DNA of 64,000 nucleotides from Solirubrobacter sp963736505 (GTDB taxonomy: Bacteria > Actinomycetota > Thermoleophilia > Solirubrobacterales > Solirubrobacteraceae), in assembly GCA_963736505.1 (NCBI GenBank), contig CAVTOZ010000001.1:1-64000 (forward strand), in the 5' to 3' direction. Positions 1-8,409 of this stretch are shown here, in pieces (the first letter of the stretch is position 1; every line of letters starts with the position of its first letter). The position numbers and the translations under genes were made by a program. The notes below the pieces were generated by a model that was given only the letters and a program-made list of their open reading frames with translations, was not told the origin of the DNA and made no database searches.

Positions 1-1630
1 TGCGGGTCGCGTCGAACGGAATCTCAACGTGGAGGTGCGTACCGCCGCCCCTCGGGCTCTGGACGGCGAGAGACCCGCCGAGCGCTTCGACGCGGTCCGT
101 CAGCCCTACGAGCCCGGAGCCCCGCTCCGGGTCGGCGCCCCCGCCACCGTCGTCACGCACAGAGGCGGAGACGACGCCCTCCATAGCTTTCACATCGACC
201 TCCACCACCGAGGCGAGCGCATGCTTAGCGGCGTTGGTAAGAGCCTCGGACACGATGTAATAGACCGCGACCTCCACCGGCTCGGGTAGGCGCTCCTCAA
301 CGGACACGTCAAGCTTGACCGGGCACGCCGACCGGCGGGCGAGGGTTCGCAGCGCTGGCGCGAGGCCACCTTGGGCCAGGATCGCCGGATGGATCCCATG
401 CGCGATCTCTCGCAGCTCCTCCTGGACGACGCCCATCCCGTCGCCGATCCGCGTGAGCTCAGCGCCGAGCTCGTGGAGCTCGAGCGGGACCGAGGTTTGC
501 GCGGCGCGTAGCTCGAGCGCGAGTGACACGAGCTGCTGCTGCGTTCCGTCGTGGAGATCGCGCTCAATTCTGCGCCGGGTCTCGTCCGCTTGGGTGACGA
601 TGCGCCTCCGTGAGCTCGCGAGGGCGCTCTGGCTCTCCGCGTTGGAGATCGCCGTCGCGATCAGATCGGTGAAGTCGGCCAAGCGAGCCTCGGCGTCCGT
701 GGCGAACTGGACCGAGCCGTCCGAACCGGCGATCAACGCACCCCAGACCTCCCCGTCGACGAACACGGGAGCACCGACATCGCAGCGAATCCCCAGACTG
801 CGGAGAAGGGCGGCCAGCTCTCCGTCGACCCCCTCATACGTTTCGATCCTGGCCGGCCTACCCGTGCGCCGAACGATCCGGTGGACGGTTTCACCTTCAA
901 GCGGAAGCCGGGTGCCCGCGGGTATGTGTGTATCGTGCAAGCTCCACCCAGCCATCGTCAGGTTGTAAGCATCCGGCGTGAAATGGGCCAGGTTGACGCG
1001 GGTGGCTCCGAACAGCAAGCCTGTCTGTTCGCAGACGGCGTCGAACACCTCGCTCGGCTTTGCGCCCTCGGCCACCAACGTAGCCACCTGCCGGAGCGCC
1101 GTCTGCTCTGCCGCGATCGATTCGAGCCGGCTGTGGGCGGCTCGCAACTGCGCCTCGGCCGCGAGCCGCTCGGTTATGTCGCGCAGGTACGCGGTGAACG
1201 ACGGAACTCCGTCCGCGTCGATGCGAGTCACGGTCAACTCAATCGGGAACTCACTCCCGTCCCTTCGCATTCCCGTGAGCTCTATACGGCGACCGAGGAT
1301 TCGCGGCTCGCCGGTTTCCAAATGCCGCGCGAAGCCAGTGCAGTGCGCATCACGTAAGGACGGGGGCACGATCACTTCGGCTAGCGACCGGCCGACCACG
1401 TTCTGGGAGCGATACCGAAACGTCTTCTCGGCCGCCGGGTTGAAGTAGGTGATCAGGCCGTGACGATCCATGCTGATCACGCAGTCGAGCGCTGCGTCCA
1501 GGATCGCTCGCGTCCGGCCCTCGGTCTCGGCGAGGGCGACTTCAAGCCCCTCGGCGAGATGAGCCTCTGAAGACCCGTGTTCCCGGTCCCTGCGCTCGAA
1601 AAGCGCCCCCTCGTCGTCGCCAGAGGACAC
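1..1630 (-). CDS. PAS-GAF sensor histidine kinase (NarX/DesK-like), 3' end cut by window edge
   Basis: The minus strand reads open from a GTG at 1630, just after an in-frame TAG, to the window edge (543 residues seen). A PAS domain lies at about residues 40-155 and closes with FTAYLRDITE. A GAF-like domain follows at about 190-330. A HisKA_3 dimerisation box, RRIERDLHDGTQQQL, places the phospho-accepting His at about 360. A HATPase_c domain then ends with a glycine-rich GSGLVGLTDRVEALGG segment; only the last few residues should be missing. The protein shows no membrane segment, so it is probably cytosolic. It is divergent from a NarL-type regulator whose start is 55 bp away, the usual arrangement for a cognate pair. 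The cognate pairing is inferred from position. The signal sensed is unknown. Confidence 0.9.
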   Translation of the reverse strand, partial: MSSGDDEGALFERRDREHGSSEAHLAEGLEVALAETEGRTRAILDAALDCVISMDRHGLITYFNPAAEKTFRYRSQNVVGRSLAEVIVPPSLRDAHCTGFARHLETGEPRILGRRIELTGMRRDGSEFPIELTVTRIDADGVPSFTAYLRDITERLAAEAQLRAAHSRLESIAAEQTALRQVATLVAEGAKPSEVFDAVCEQTGLLFGATRVNLAHFTPDAYNLTMAGWSLHDTHIPAGTRLPLEGETVHRIVRRTGRPARIETYEGVDGELAALLRSLGIRCDVGAPVFVDGEVWGALIAGSDGSVQFATDAEARLADFTDLIATAISNAESQSALASSRRRIVTQADETRRRIERDLHDGTQQQLVSLALELRAAQTSVPLELHELGAELTRIGDGMGVVQEELREIAHGIHPAILAQGGLAPALRTLARRSACPVKLDVSVEERLPEPVEVAVYYIVSEALTNAAKHALASVVEVDVKAMEGVVSASVRDDGGGGADPERGSGLVGLTDRVEALGGSLAVQSPRGGGTHLHVEIPFDATR

Positions 1631-1685
1631 GACCTAAGGATGCTCTTTACAACGAAGCTTTTCAACTCCATCCATACTTGCAGGC

Positions 1686-2345
1686 GTGACCTCACGCCGG
1701 ATCAGGGTGGCGCTGGCAGATGATGAAGTCCTGCTTCGCGAGGGTCTGGCGGGGCTGCTCGAGCGCGCAGGCCTCGAGGTCGTAGGACAGAGCGGGAACG
1801 CGCAAGAGCTGATCGCGCTCGTCCGACAGCACCGGCCCGAGCTCGTCGTCGTCGACATCCGGATGCCGCCGACCAACTCGACCGAGGGTCTCGAGGCCGC
1901 GCGCCTGATTCGCGAGGAGTTCCCGCAGACCGCGATCATGATCTTGTCTGCGCACGTCGAGGTGGAGCACGCGATGGATCTGCTCGCGGGAGGCGGGAGC
2001 AGCGGGTACCTGCTGAAGAGCCGCGTCACCGACGTCGAAGAATTCATCGACGCGCTGGAGCGGATCGTCAAGGGGGGATCCGTCATCGACCCCGTGCTCG
2101 TGCGGGAATTGGTCGCCGCCAAGCGGGTTGACGATCCGCTCGATGAGATCAGCCCGCGCGAGCGCGAGGTCCTCTCGCTGATGGCGCAAGGCCGGTCAAA
2201 CGCGGGGATCGCAAAGCGGCTCTGGGTGACCGAAGGTACGGTCGAGAAGCACGTCCACAGCATCCTCGGCAAACTCAGCCTCCCGAAGACTGAGGACGAT
2301 CACCGGCGAGTGCTGGCGGTGCTGGCGTTCCTCGACACGCGGTAG
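1686..2345 (+). CDS. NarL/FixJ-family response regulator
   Basis: The product is 219 aa from a GTG start. The N-terminal receiver has the acidic pair ADDE (12-14), the phospho-acceptor Asp at 57 (VVVDIRMPP) and a conserved Lys near 107 (YLLKSRV). The C-terminal LuxR helix-turn-helix runs at about 155-200 (ISPREREVLSLMAQG, then EGTVEKHVHSI). It should bind DNA when phosphorylated, probably by the divergent kinase at 1-1630. Bases 1700-2338 recur almost exactly at 4209-4847 inside a chimeric gene, so this gene is the likely donor of that copy. Function is assigned from family motifs; target genes are unknown. Confidence 0.93.
   Translation: MTSRRIRVALADDEVLLREGLAGLLERAGLEVVGQSGNAQELIALVRQHRPELVVVDIRMPPTNSTEGLEAARLIREEFPQTAIMILSAHVEVEHAMDLLAGGGSSGYLLKSRVTDVEEFIDALERIVKGGSVIDPVLVRELVAAKRVDDPLDEISPREREVLSLMAQGRSNAGIAKRLWVTEGTVEKHVHSILGKLSLPKTEDDHRRVLAVLAFLDTR
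1700..2338 (+). repeat. Direct repeat copy 1 (response regulator body)
   Basis: These 639 bases match 4209-4847 in the same orientation at a constant offset of 2509. I found three mismatches: 1729 T/C (Val to Ala), 1847 C/G (silent) and 2248 A/G (Lys to Arg). Similarity stops abruptly at both ends. The repeat covers nearly the whole regulator gene except its first five codons and last codon. Confidence 0.95.
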
Positions 2346-2365
2346 CGAGCGGCGCCGCCCCAGCT

Positions 2366-2728
2366 CTATGACAGCAGCCGGTGGATCGCTGCTGCCGAAA
2401 GCTCTGACTTGTGCACGAACCCACTCGCCCGGCTCGCCTCGATCAGCTCGGAGAAATCGTCTTCTGACTCTGTCGAGATCAAGATCACGACGGCAGGCGC
2501 CCCTCCAACGGATCGCTCGACCAGCCGTCGTGCAAGATCAATGCCGCTCTCCTGTCCGAGCATGATGTCGACCAGAACGACGTCCGGGCGAAGCCGCTCG
2601 GTCGCGTCGATCGCCATCGCCGACGTGGAGGCCGCGCCTACGACCGACAGGCCGTCGCGCTCCAGAAGCCGACGCGCTGCGTCGAGAAATACCGGGCTGT
2701 CATCGACGATCAGGAGGCGTAGCGACAC
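2366..2728 (-). CDS. Stand-alone receiver (CheY-like) response regulator
   Basis: The GTG at 2728 gives a 120-aa single receiver domain beginning VSLRLLIVDDSPVF. Phosphorylation-site features are the acidic pair DD (about 9-10), the acceptor Asp in VVLVDIMLG (about 54), a Ser/Thr switch in ILISTES and a Lys in FVHKSE. There is no DNA-binding or output domain, so it probably acts by protein contact or as a phosphate sink. An open frame extends upstream to 2929 without stops, but the residues before LRLLIVDD look non-coding and the receiver fold begins at the chosen start. It is convergent with the NarL gene and divergent from the chimeric ATPase-regulator gene. Confidence 0.82.
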   Translation of the reverse strand: MSLRLLIVDDSPVFLDAARRLLERDGLSVVGAASTSAMAIDATERLRPDVVLVDIMLGQESGIDLARRLVERSVGGAPAVVILISTESEDDFSELIEASRASGFVHKSELSAAAIHRLLS

Positions 2729-2985
2729 TAGTGGCCAGCGTCGCACAAACGCAGCGGATGCGCTTTGAAGCCAGCATGAATCCGGACCCAAAGCTGCCCG
2801 GTAGGTACAGATTCCTGTTCCCCGGGGTTGGCAGTTGGATGCTGGCCGTGCAGACACGCTCGGGGCCGTCGGCCATCCTTTGCCGCATCCCACAGAGCAC
2901 AGAGCGAGATCCAATGAGCTTGAGCGCAACGACCATAGGTACTACGAGCAGGGTCGACATCGGAATCGCCCTTGGGAAGGGGGAG

Positions 2986-4875
2986 ATGGCGGGCAGCACG
3001 CGCAACCTGGTTGGCCGGCGTCATGAGTGTGAAGAGCTCGACGAGGTAGTCGCGCGTGCGCGGGCAGGCAACAGTCCTGTGCTCGTGTTGCGCGGCGAGG
3101 CGGGCGCCGGGAAGACATCGCTGCTCGAGCACGCGATCAGGTCGGCGTCGGATCTGAGAGTCGTCGGTACGGTAGGGACCGAGTCGGAGATGGAGCTGCC
3201 ATACGCGGCGCTGCAGCAGTTGTGCGCGCCGGTGCTCGATCGTCTGGGGCAGCTACCGCAACCTCAACGCGATGCTCTCGGTACCGCCCTCGGTCTCATC
3301 GCGGGACACGTTGCCGACCGGTTCTTGGTCGGCCTGGCGACCCTCACACTACTGGCCGAGGCGGCCGACGAGCAGCCCATGCTCTACGCGATCGACGATG
3401 CGCAGTGGTTGGATGTCGCCTCAGCCCAAGCGCTGGCATTCGTGGCTCGCCGGCTCGACGCGCACTCCGTTGGGATGGTTTTTGCAATCCGAGGGCCAAG
3501 CCAGGAACTCAAGGGATTTCCGGAGCTCGTGGTCGAGGGTCTCAGCGACGATGACGCCCGGAAGCTTCTGTGCTCAGTGATCGGCGGACCGCCTGACCCG
3601 CGGGTGCTGGAGCGAATCGTCGTCGAAGCCCGTGGGAACCCGTTGGCGCTGGTCGAGTTGGCGAGGGCGTTGTCACCGGCTGAGCTACCTCCCGGTTTCG
3701 GCTTGCCCATCTTGGAGCGGAATCCCGCTCCGATCGAGGAGAGCTTCCGGCGACGGATAAAGGCGCTTCCTGACGAGACGCGACTTTTCTTGTTGGTCGC
3801 TGCCGCGGACCCGGTGGGCGACCCCGCTCTGGTCCGGCGCGCGGCGAAGCGACTCGGCGTGACCTCTATCGCGGCCTGTGCGCAGGCGACCGGATTGCTG
3901 GAAATCGGTTCGGTCGTGCGTTTTCGTCATCCTCTGGTGCGGTCAGCGGTGTATTGGGCTGCCTCGGCGGGGGACCGTCAGAGGGCACACGCCGCGTTGG
4001 CCGAGGCGACGGACCCCGACCTCAACCCAGAGCGGCTTCTCCGGCATCCTGCTAAGGCAACCTCGGAACCGGACGAGGAGTTCGCCACCGAACTGGAACG
4101 GTCCGCGAGCCGGGCGGAAGAGCGCGGGGGACTCGCCGTGGCGGCGGCGTTCCTGGACCGAGCCGTCGAGATGACGTTGGACTCTGAGCGCCGAGTCCAG
4201 CGGGCGCTGATCAGGGTGGCGCTGGCAGATGATGAAGCCCTGCTTCGCGAGGGTCTGGCGGGGCTGCTCGAGCGCGCAGGCCTCGAGGTCGTAGGACAGA
4301 GCGGGAACGCGCAAGAGCTGATCGCGCTCGTCCGACAGCACCGGCCCGAGCTCGTGGTCGTCGACATCCGGATGCCGCCGACCAACTCGACCGAGGGTCT
4401 CGAGGCCGCGCGCCTGATTCGCGAGGAGTTCCCGCAGACCGCGATCATGATCTTGTCTGCGCACGTCGAGGTGGAGCACGCGATGGATCTGCTCGCGGGA
4501 GGCGGGAGCAGCGGGTACCTGCTGAAGAGCCGCGTCACCGACGTCGAAGAATTCATCGACGCGCTGGAGCGGATCGTCAAGGGGGGATCCGTCATCGACC
4601 CCGTGCTCGTGCGGGAATTGGTCGCCGCCAAGCGGGTTGACGATCCGCTCGATGAGATCAGCCCGCGCGAGCGCGAGGTCCTCTCGCTGATGGCGCAAGG
4701 CCGGTCAAACGCGGGGATCGCAAAGCGGCTCTGGGTGACCGAAGGTACGGTCGAGAGGCACGTCCACAGCATCCTCGGCAAACTCAGCCTCCCGAAGACT
4801 GAGGACGATCACCGGCGAGTGCTGGCGGTGCTGGCGTTCCTCGACACCCGAGAATCGTTATCTCATCCTGGGTGA
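2986..4875 (+). CDS. Chimeric LAL-type ATPase fused to NarL response regulator
   Basis: The ATG at 2986 gives 629 aa; the frame is open from 2731, but the family homology starts at NLVGRRHECEELDE. Residues 1-407 are the N-terminal ATPase half of a LuxR-type (MalT/LAL) regulator: Walker A GEAGAGKT at 37-44, Walker B-like LYAIDDAQW at about 133-141. In normal LAL proteins a long helical repeat region and a C-terminal LuxR helix-turn-helix follow. Here, from residue 408, the protein becomes a full NarL regulator (receiver plus helix-turn-helix), 99.5 percent identical in DNA to 1700-2338. The tail ESLSHPG is new. The frame is intact across the junction, so a protein can be made. Whether it is functional or a recombination scar is unknown. 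Alternative starts lie at 2731 and 2914. Confidence 0.8.
   Translation: MAGSTRNLVGRRHECEELDEVVARARAGNSPVLVLRGEAGAGKTSLLEHAIRSASDLRVVGTVGTESEMELPYAALQQLCAPVLDRLGQLPQPQRDALGTALGLIAGHVADRFLVGLATLTLLAEAADEQPMLYAIDDAQWLDVASAQALAFVARRLDAHSVGMVFAIRGPSQELKGFPELVVEGLSDDDARKLLCSVIGGPPDPRVLERIVVEARGNPLALVELARALSPAELPPGFGLPILERNPAPIEESFRRRIKALPDETRLFLLVAAADPVGDPALVRRAAKRLGVTSIAACAQATGLLEIGSVVRFRHPLVRSAVYWAASAGDRQRAHAALAEATDPDLNPERLLRHPAKATSEPDEEFATELERSASRAEERGGLAVAAAFLDRAVEMTLDSERRVQRALIRVALADDEALLREGLAGLLERAGLEVVGQSGNAQELIALVRQHRPELVVVDIRMPPTNSTEGLEAARLIREEFPQTAIMILSAHVEVEHAMDLLAGGGSSGYLLKSRVTDVEEFIDALERIVKGGSVIDPVLVRELVAAKRVDDPLDEISPREREVLSLMAQGRSNAGIAKRLWVTEGTVERHVHSILGKLSLPKTEDDHRRVLAVLAFLDTRESLSHPG
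4209..4847 (+). repeat. Direct repeat copy 2 (embedded in the chimeric gene)
   Basis: This is the second copy of the 639-bp unit at 1700-2338, same strand, with three mismatches seen. The left border falls inside the ATPase gene after the segment encoding SERRVQRAL, and the right border falls just before the final codons, where the sequence changes to encode ESLSHPG and a stop. Confidence 0.95.
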
Positions 4876-4979
4876 CAATCACCTTGCGAGCACGACCCAG
4901 GCGCTCATTCATGGTGCTTTCGAGCTTCACGGCGGCGTGGCGACGGCGCGCACGGCATGCCCGGGCGGAGCATGGGCGG

Positions 4980-5130
4980 GATCTCACGAACCGTGGGGGT
5001 CGTCCTATGAGCGAGGACCAGATCGATCTTCTTGTCCGAGCCGATCACGAAGACATTGCGGGACCGTCGAGTTGTCGCCGGCATCCGAGTCGGCCGGCCG
5101 CCGCCCGCGTCGGCGGCGAGCATCCCGTAC
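4980..5130 (-). pseudogene. Peroxiredoxin (AhpC/1-Cys type) C-terminal fragment
   Basis: The minus strand encodes RNVFVIGSDKKIDLVL, closely resembling the conserved RSVFIIGPDKKIKL segment of 1-Cys/AhpC-type peroxiredoxins, preceded by LYGMLAADAGGG, like the family's DLYGMIHP region. No active-site Cys part, start or family C-terminus is present. It is a short remnant beside other remnants. The identification rests on one motif block, so it is moderate. Confidence 0.5.
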
Positions 5131-5162
5131 AGGGATGGACACGGTGAAGTCGGCGTCGCCGA

Positions 5163-5480
5163 TCAGGCGTAGTAGTCGGGGCATGGCCGAGCGCCCTCGA
5201 TGTCGGTCGCCCACGTCTCATGGTTGCCGACCGGATCCACCGAGAGGCCGACACGTTCAACGCCGCGGGAGTCGAACTCGAACGTGCACGTCGAGGTGAA
5301 GTGCTCGGGTGCGAGGTGAACACCTTCCACACGAGTGCTCGAGAGCACGCCTTGGACCAGCAGCAGCGGTCCGAAAAGGTCGGCCCACTCGCCATCGCCG
5401 TGCACGACCTGCGAGAGTCCGCTTTCCCGCGCGAAGGCTGCGGCGCGGTGCACTGGGAGCCTTCGCCTCCGATAGGTCGG
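5163..5480 (-). pseudogene. C-terminal fragment of an unidentified protein
   Basis: A frame ending at 5163 encodes a protein-like stretch of about 90 residues (GLSQVVHGDGEWADLF, then STCTFEFDSRGVERVGLS, VDPVGNHETWATDIEGA). Its composition is balanced, unlike the Arg/Ala/Pro-rich antisense frames around it. It runs upstream into a decayed IS110 transposase in the same open frame. I do not recognise the family. It is most likely the tail of a gene cut by rearrangement. Confidence 0.4.
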
Positions 5481-5539
5481 CTGTGTTGCGGCCGGCGGCT
5501 CAGCCTGGCCAGCTGGCTTCGGAAACTGCACGCAGCGTG

Positions 5540-6290
5540 CCCGCGCCCGCTGGATGTCACCGACGGCCGCGAGAAGGGTCACGGCGACGATCAAATTCAC
5601 CCCGGGGACGGTCATCAGCCGGCGCGCGTCGGGCCACTTCAAGGCGTCGTGCGCGATCACGCGATCAACCACGGCGATCTCGCCGTCGAGGAAATCGACC
5701 TGCCGAAGACCGCCGTCCAGCGTCTCGTACTCCTCGATCGGCAGCTCGAGCTCGGCCAGCCACGCCCGACGCTTGACCCCGAACAGATCACTCGCCTCGG
5801 GGCGGCCCTTCAGCCGCCGGACCAGGATCGCGGTGGATCTCGTTCTCCGCGCGCGTGCGGTCCGCGACCAACTGCCCGCGACGGGTCAACCGACGGCGCA
5901 TCACCCGCGTGCGCTCGTCAGGCATCCACACGCCGTCCAAGGACCCGCGGCCAACCAGCGCGCCAACGTCAGCGCGTCCAAGCGATCGATCTTCGCCCTG
6001 GCTTGACGGATCCCCGTGTCACTCGGCGAGACCACCACCGCGCGCGCGACGTGGGTCTCGATGATCCTGGCGATCTCCCACGCGCTCCTAGTCACCTCCA
6101 ACGCCACCCGGTCATCCCTTGGTCAGGCTCGCCGCGAACAGCTCCAAGACCTCCGGACTTGTCGCGATACGCCCGGCTGACCGCATGCTGCCTTCCTTCG
6201 GCGATCGCCACCTCACAAAGGTCGCGATGCACATCCAGCCCGATCGCCCTCCCCCGCGCTCCCGTCGCCGAACCGACGACAAGGGAGAAC
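5540..6290 (-). pseudogene. Decayed IS110-family transposase
   Basis: Several frames must be combined to read IS110 features. They are AIGLDVHRDLCEVAIAEG (the DEDD-type N-terminus) near 6247-6195, the segment DRLDALTLARWLAAG near 5950 (the conserved KTD-type block, altered), and MTVPGVNLIVAVTLLAAVGD near 5610-5550 (the start of the Transposase_20 domain). The frameshifts and missing C-terminus mean it cannot encode an active enzyme. It lies among other gene remnants and is separate from the better-preserved IS110 element at 9960-11055. Confidence 0.7.
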
Positions 6291-6474
6291 CATGGGCAAA
6301 CGACACCGACGGATGCGCGCTCGCAGGGCAACCAGGCCAGTCGCAGGGGCGTCCACCGAACTATCAGGCTCTCACATCCAACCTCGAAAGCGGCCGGCCC
6401 ACGATGCGTTCTCCCGAAGGCCCCTAATCCCAGTGCCCGGACCGTAATCCGAGACCCGACCGGCGCCCTCGGGA

Positions 6475-7110
6475 CAGGAGATCGCCCGAAGGGTGGACGA
6501 GGCGGCGAGGGTGCTGGAGATCGAGGGTCAGCTCGATCGCAGGCCGGCCAACCTCTCGGGTGGGCAGCGCCAGCGGGTTGCGATGGGTCGCGCGGTCGTC
6601 CGCGACCCCAGGCGGTTCTCATCGAACCTTGATGCCAAGCTGAGGGTGCAGACGCGAACCGCTCTCTCGCGCCTTCATGAGCGGCTCGGCGCGACGACGG
6701 TCTATGTCACCCACGACCAGGTCGAGGCGGTGACGCTGGGCGACCGAATCGCTGTCACGCGTGGCGGGCGGATCCAGCAGGTAGGAACACCAGCCGCTGT
6801 GTATGAGCATCCGGTCAACCTGTTCGTCGCGGGTGTCGACTCGCGGGGGGTTTCATCGGATGGGCTGCAGGAGCTCGCAGACGAGAGGGACGCGGCTGGC
6901 GTGGCTTCTTCTGCCGGCGGCGTTCAGGTCGTCGCTCGGCTGTCCGCGGCCAGTGCAATCACGCAGGGTCGGGAGGCCCAGCTCTGGGTCGACACGTCTC
7001 GGCTGCAGCTCTTCGATCACGAGACCGGCCGAAGCCTGCTGACGAGCGAGAACTCCGGGCTTGCGGTCCCCGAGTCCTCGGCAGTCTCCCGCCGCCGGCT
7101 GGCCGCCTAG
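6475..7110 (+). pseudogene. Truncated MalK/UgpC-type sugar ABC transporter ATPase
   Basis: The frame carries the ABC signature LSGGQRQRVAMGRAVVRDP, the H-loop region VYVTHDQVEAVTLGDRIAV and a TOBE-like C-terminal region ending at 7110. The Walker A half is absent: homology begins at about 6475 with EIARRVDEAARVLEIE. The Walker B stretch is also damaged: PRRFSSNLDAKLR lacks the expected hydrophobic-Asp-Glu-Pro residues before SNLDAKLR. It therefore cannot bind and hydrolyse ATP normally. A GTG or ATG inside the fragment could start translation, but this is a remnant of a sugar-import ATPase gene. Confidence 0.8.
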
Positions 7111-7131
7111 CGCGTCGATCCCGGCCGAGCC

Positions 7132-8052
7132 GTGAGCGTGGGGGAACGGATGGTGATCGCACGCGCGGACTTGTGGTCGGGGACGACCGCGTGGGCGCGC
7201 CGGTTCAAGAGCCCGCTGCGTGAGTTCCTGCGCACCGAGAGCGGCGGCGCGGCGGTCCTGCTCGCAGCGACGGTGGCGGCGCTCGTGTGGGTGAACGTCG
7301 ACGCCGCTTCCTACGAGCGGCTGTGGGAGGCCGTGCTCGCGATCGACCTCCACGGCGGGGGGGTCGAGCTGACGCTGCGCGAGTGGGTGAACAGCGGGCT
7401 GATGACGTTCTTCTTCTTCGTGCTGGGTCTGGAGGCGCGGCGTGAGATCGACCTCGGCGACTTTCGCGAGCGCCGGCGGTTCGTGCTCCCGTTGCTGGCG
7501 TCGGTCGGCGGCATGGGCGCCGCGGTGGCGATCTACCTCGCGTTCAACCTCGGGAGCTCGGCCGCGGGGGGCTGGGGCATCGCGATGTCGACCGACACGG
7601 CGTTCGCGCTGGGATTGCTCACGCTGTTCGGCCGGGGTGCTCCGGACCGCCTGCGGGCGTTCGTGCTCACGGTCGTCATCGCGGACGACCTGCTCGCGCT
7701 TATCGTCATCGCGCTCGTCTACAGCGACTCGATCGACGTCATGCGGCTGATCTGGGCGGCCGGCCTGTTCGCGGTCGCGCTGGTGCTGCTGCTCGGGCTC
7801 CGAAACCCAGCTCCGCCCCGGGGCGCAGCTCGAGTACGGCCATGGCGAGCACGTGGGCGAGGCTGTGCCGGACGCGATCGAGCTGGTCTTCGCTTCGCTC
7901 GCTGGACGGTGCTGATCCGCTGTTCGCATGGTCCCGGGGGCGCAGCATGTGGTTCAGACCTCCGAGTCGCCGGTCACGAGCACGCGCGGCACCGCCTGCT
8001 CAACTGGACGCAGGTTGGCGACCTGCACGCGCCGGGGGCATCGCGCGCATGA
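7132..8052 (+). pseudogene. nhaA: NhaA Na+/H+ antiporter, C-terminally truncated
   Basis: Residues 1 to about 224 match the N-terminal half of NhaA: FLRTESGGAAVLLAATVAAL, MTFFFFVLGLEARREI, GWGIAMSTDTAFALGLL and the conserved VIADDLLALIVIAL containing the paired Asp residues of the ion-binding site. NhaA is normally near 400 aa with about 12 membrane helices. Here homology stops near 7803, after LLLGLR, and the frame runs on to 8052 through unrelated residues. At that point the opposite strand begins to read as a thrS fragment, marking a rearrangement junction. The shortened protein should not be a working antiporter. The GTG start at 7132 lies just after the ABC remnant. Confidence 0.8.
7803..7945 (-). 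pseudogene. thrS: Threonyl-tRNA synthetase N-terminal fragment
   Basis: The minus strand encodes LDRVRHSLAHVLAMAVLELR followed by PGAELGFG. This matches the conserved RHSLAHVLAQAVLELFP segment at the start of the second additional domain of ThrRS. Only about 35 residues are present; the frame then runs into the antisense of nhaA. It is a stray piece, not the cell's working thrS. Its end coincides with the nhaA break. Confidence 0.65.
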
Positions 8053-8110
8053 GGACAGCGCGACGCGCCTGGTTGATGCGGCGGGGCGCGATCTCGATCT
8101 CGGCGTCCAT
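7954..8110 (-). pseudogene. Small ORF with a frameshift in a G5/C5 run (unknown)
   Basis: The start ATG overlaps the stop of the upstream membrane-protein gene as TGATG (8112-8108), suggesting coupled translation. As written the frame ends after 36 codons. If one base is removed from the G5 run at 8034-8038, it continues in a sensible frame (RVQVANLRPVEQAVPRVLV) to a stop at 7954, giving about 51 aa. It may be decayed, or the run may be miscounted in the sequence. Function is unknown. Confidence 0.4.
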
Positions 8111-8409
8111 CACCCGTACTGCCTCCGGTGTGCTCGGGCGACCATCAGCCGCACCAGCCGATGCGGGTGCTCGGACCGGTGGCGGTGGACGCGACGGACC
8201 GCGACGACCGGGAGCGCGACGACCGCGACGACCGCGGCGACCGCGGCCATCGCGATGAGGGCGACACCGACGATCACGGCGACGATCACCAGCGGCGGGG
8301 CGATGAACACCGCGGCCACCGCGATCGCGGCCAGTTCGACAACGCGAAGCGTGGTGGCGACCGCAGCGGCCGCCCAGAACAGGGCCTCTTCGCCGGCGGG
8401 CTCACTCAT
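8110..8409 (-). CDS. Small membrane protein of unknown function
   Basis: This 99-aa protein begins MSEPAGEEALFW. It is almost wholly hydrophobic between about residues 10 and 70 (two to three helices, e.g. VELAAIAVAAVFIAPPLVIV and MAAVAAVVAVVALPVVAV) and ends in an Arg/His-rich basic tail (RRVHRHRSEHPHRLVR), probably cytoplasmic. Its ATG overlaps the stop of the preceding 48-aa ORF (ATGA, 8409-8406), and its own stop overlaps the next start (TGATG). These couplings and the strong ribosome site upstream argue that it is a real operon member. I do not recognise the family. Confidence 0.6.
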   Translation of the reverse strand: MSEPAGEEALFWAAAAVATTLRVVELAAIAVAAVFIAPPLVIVAVIVGVALIAMAAVAAVVAVVALPVVAVRRVHRHRSEHPHRLVRLMVARAHRRQYG

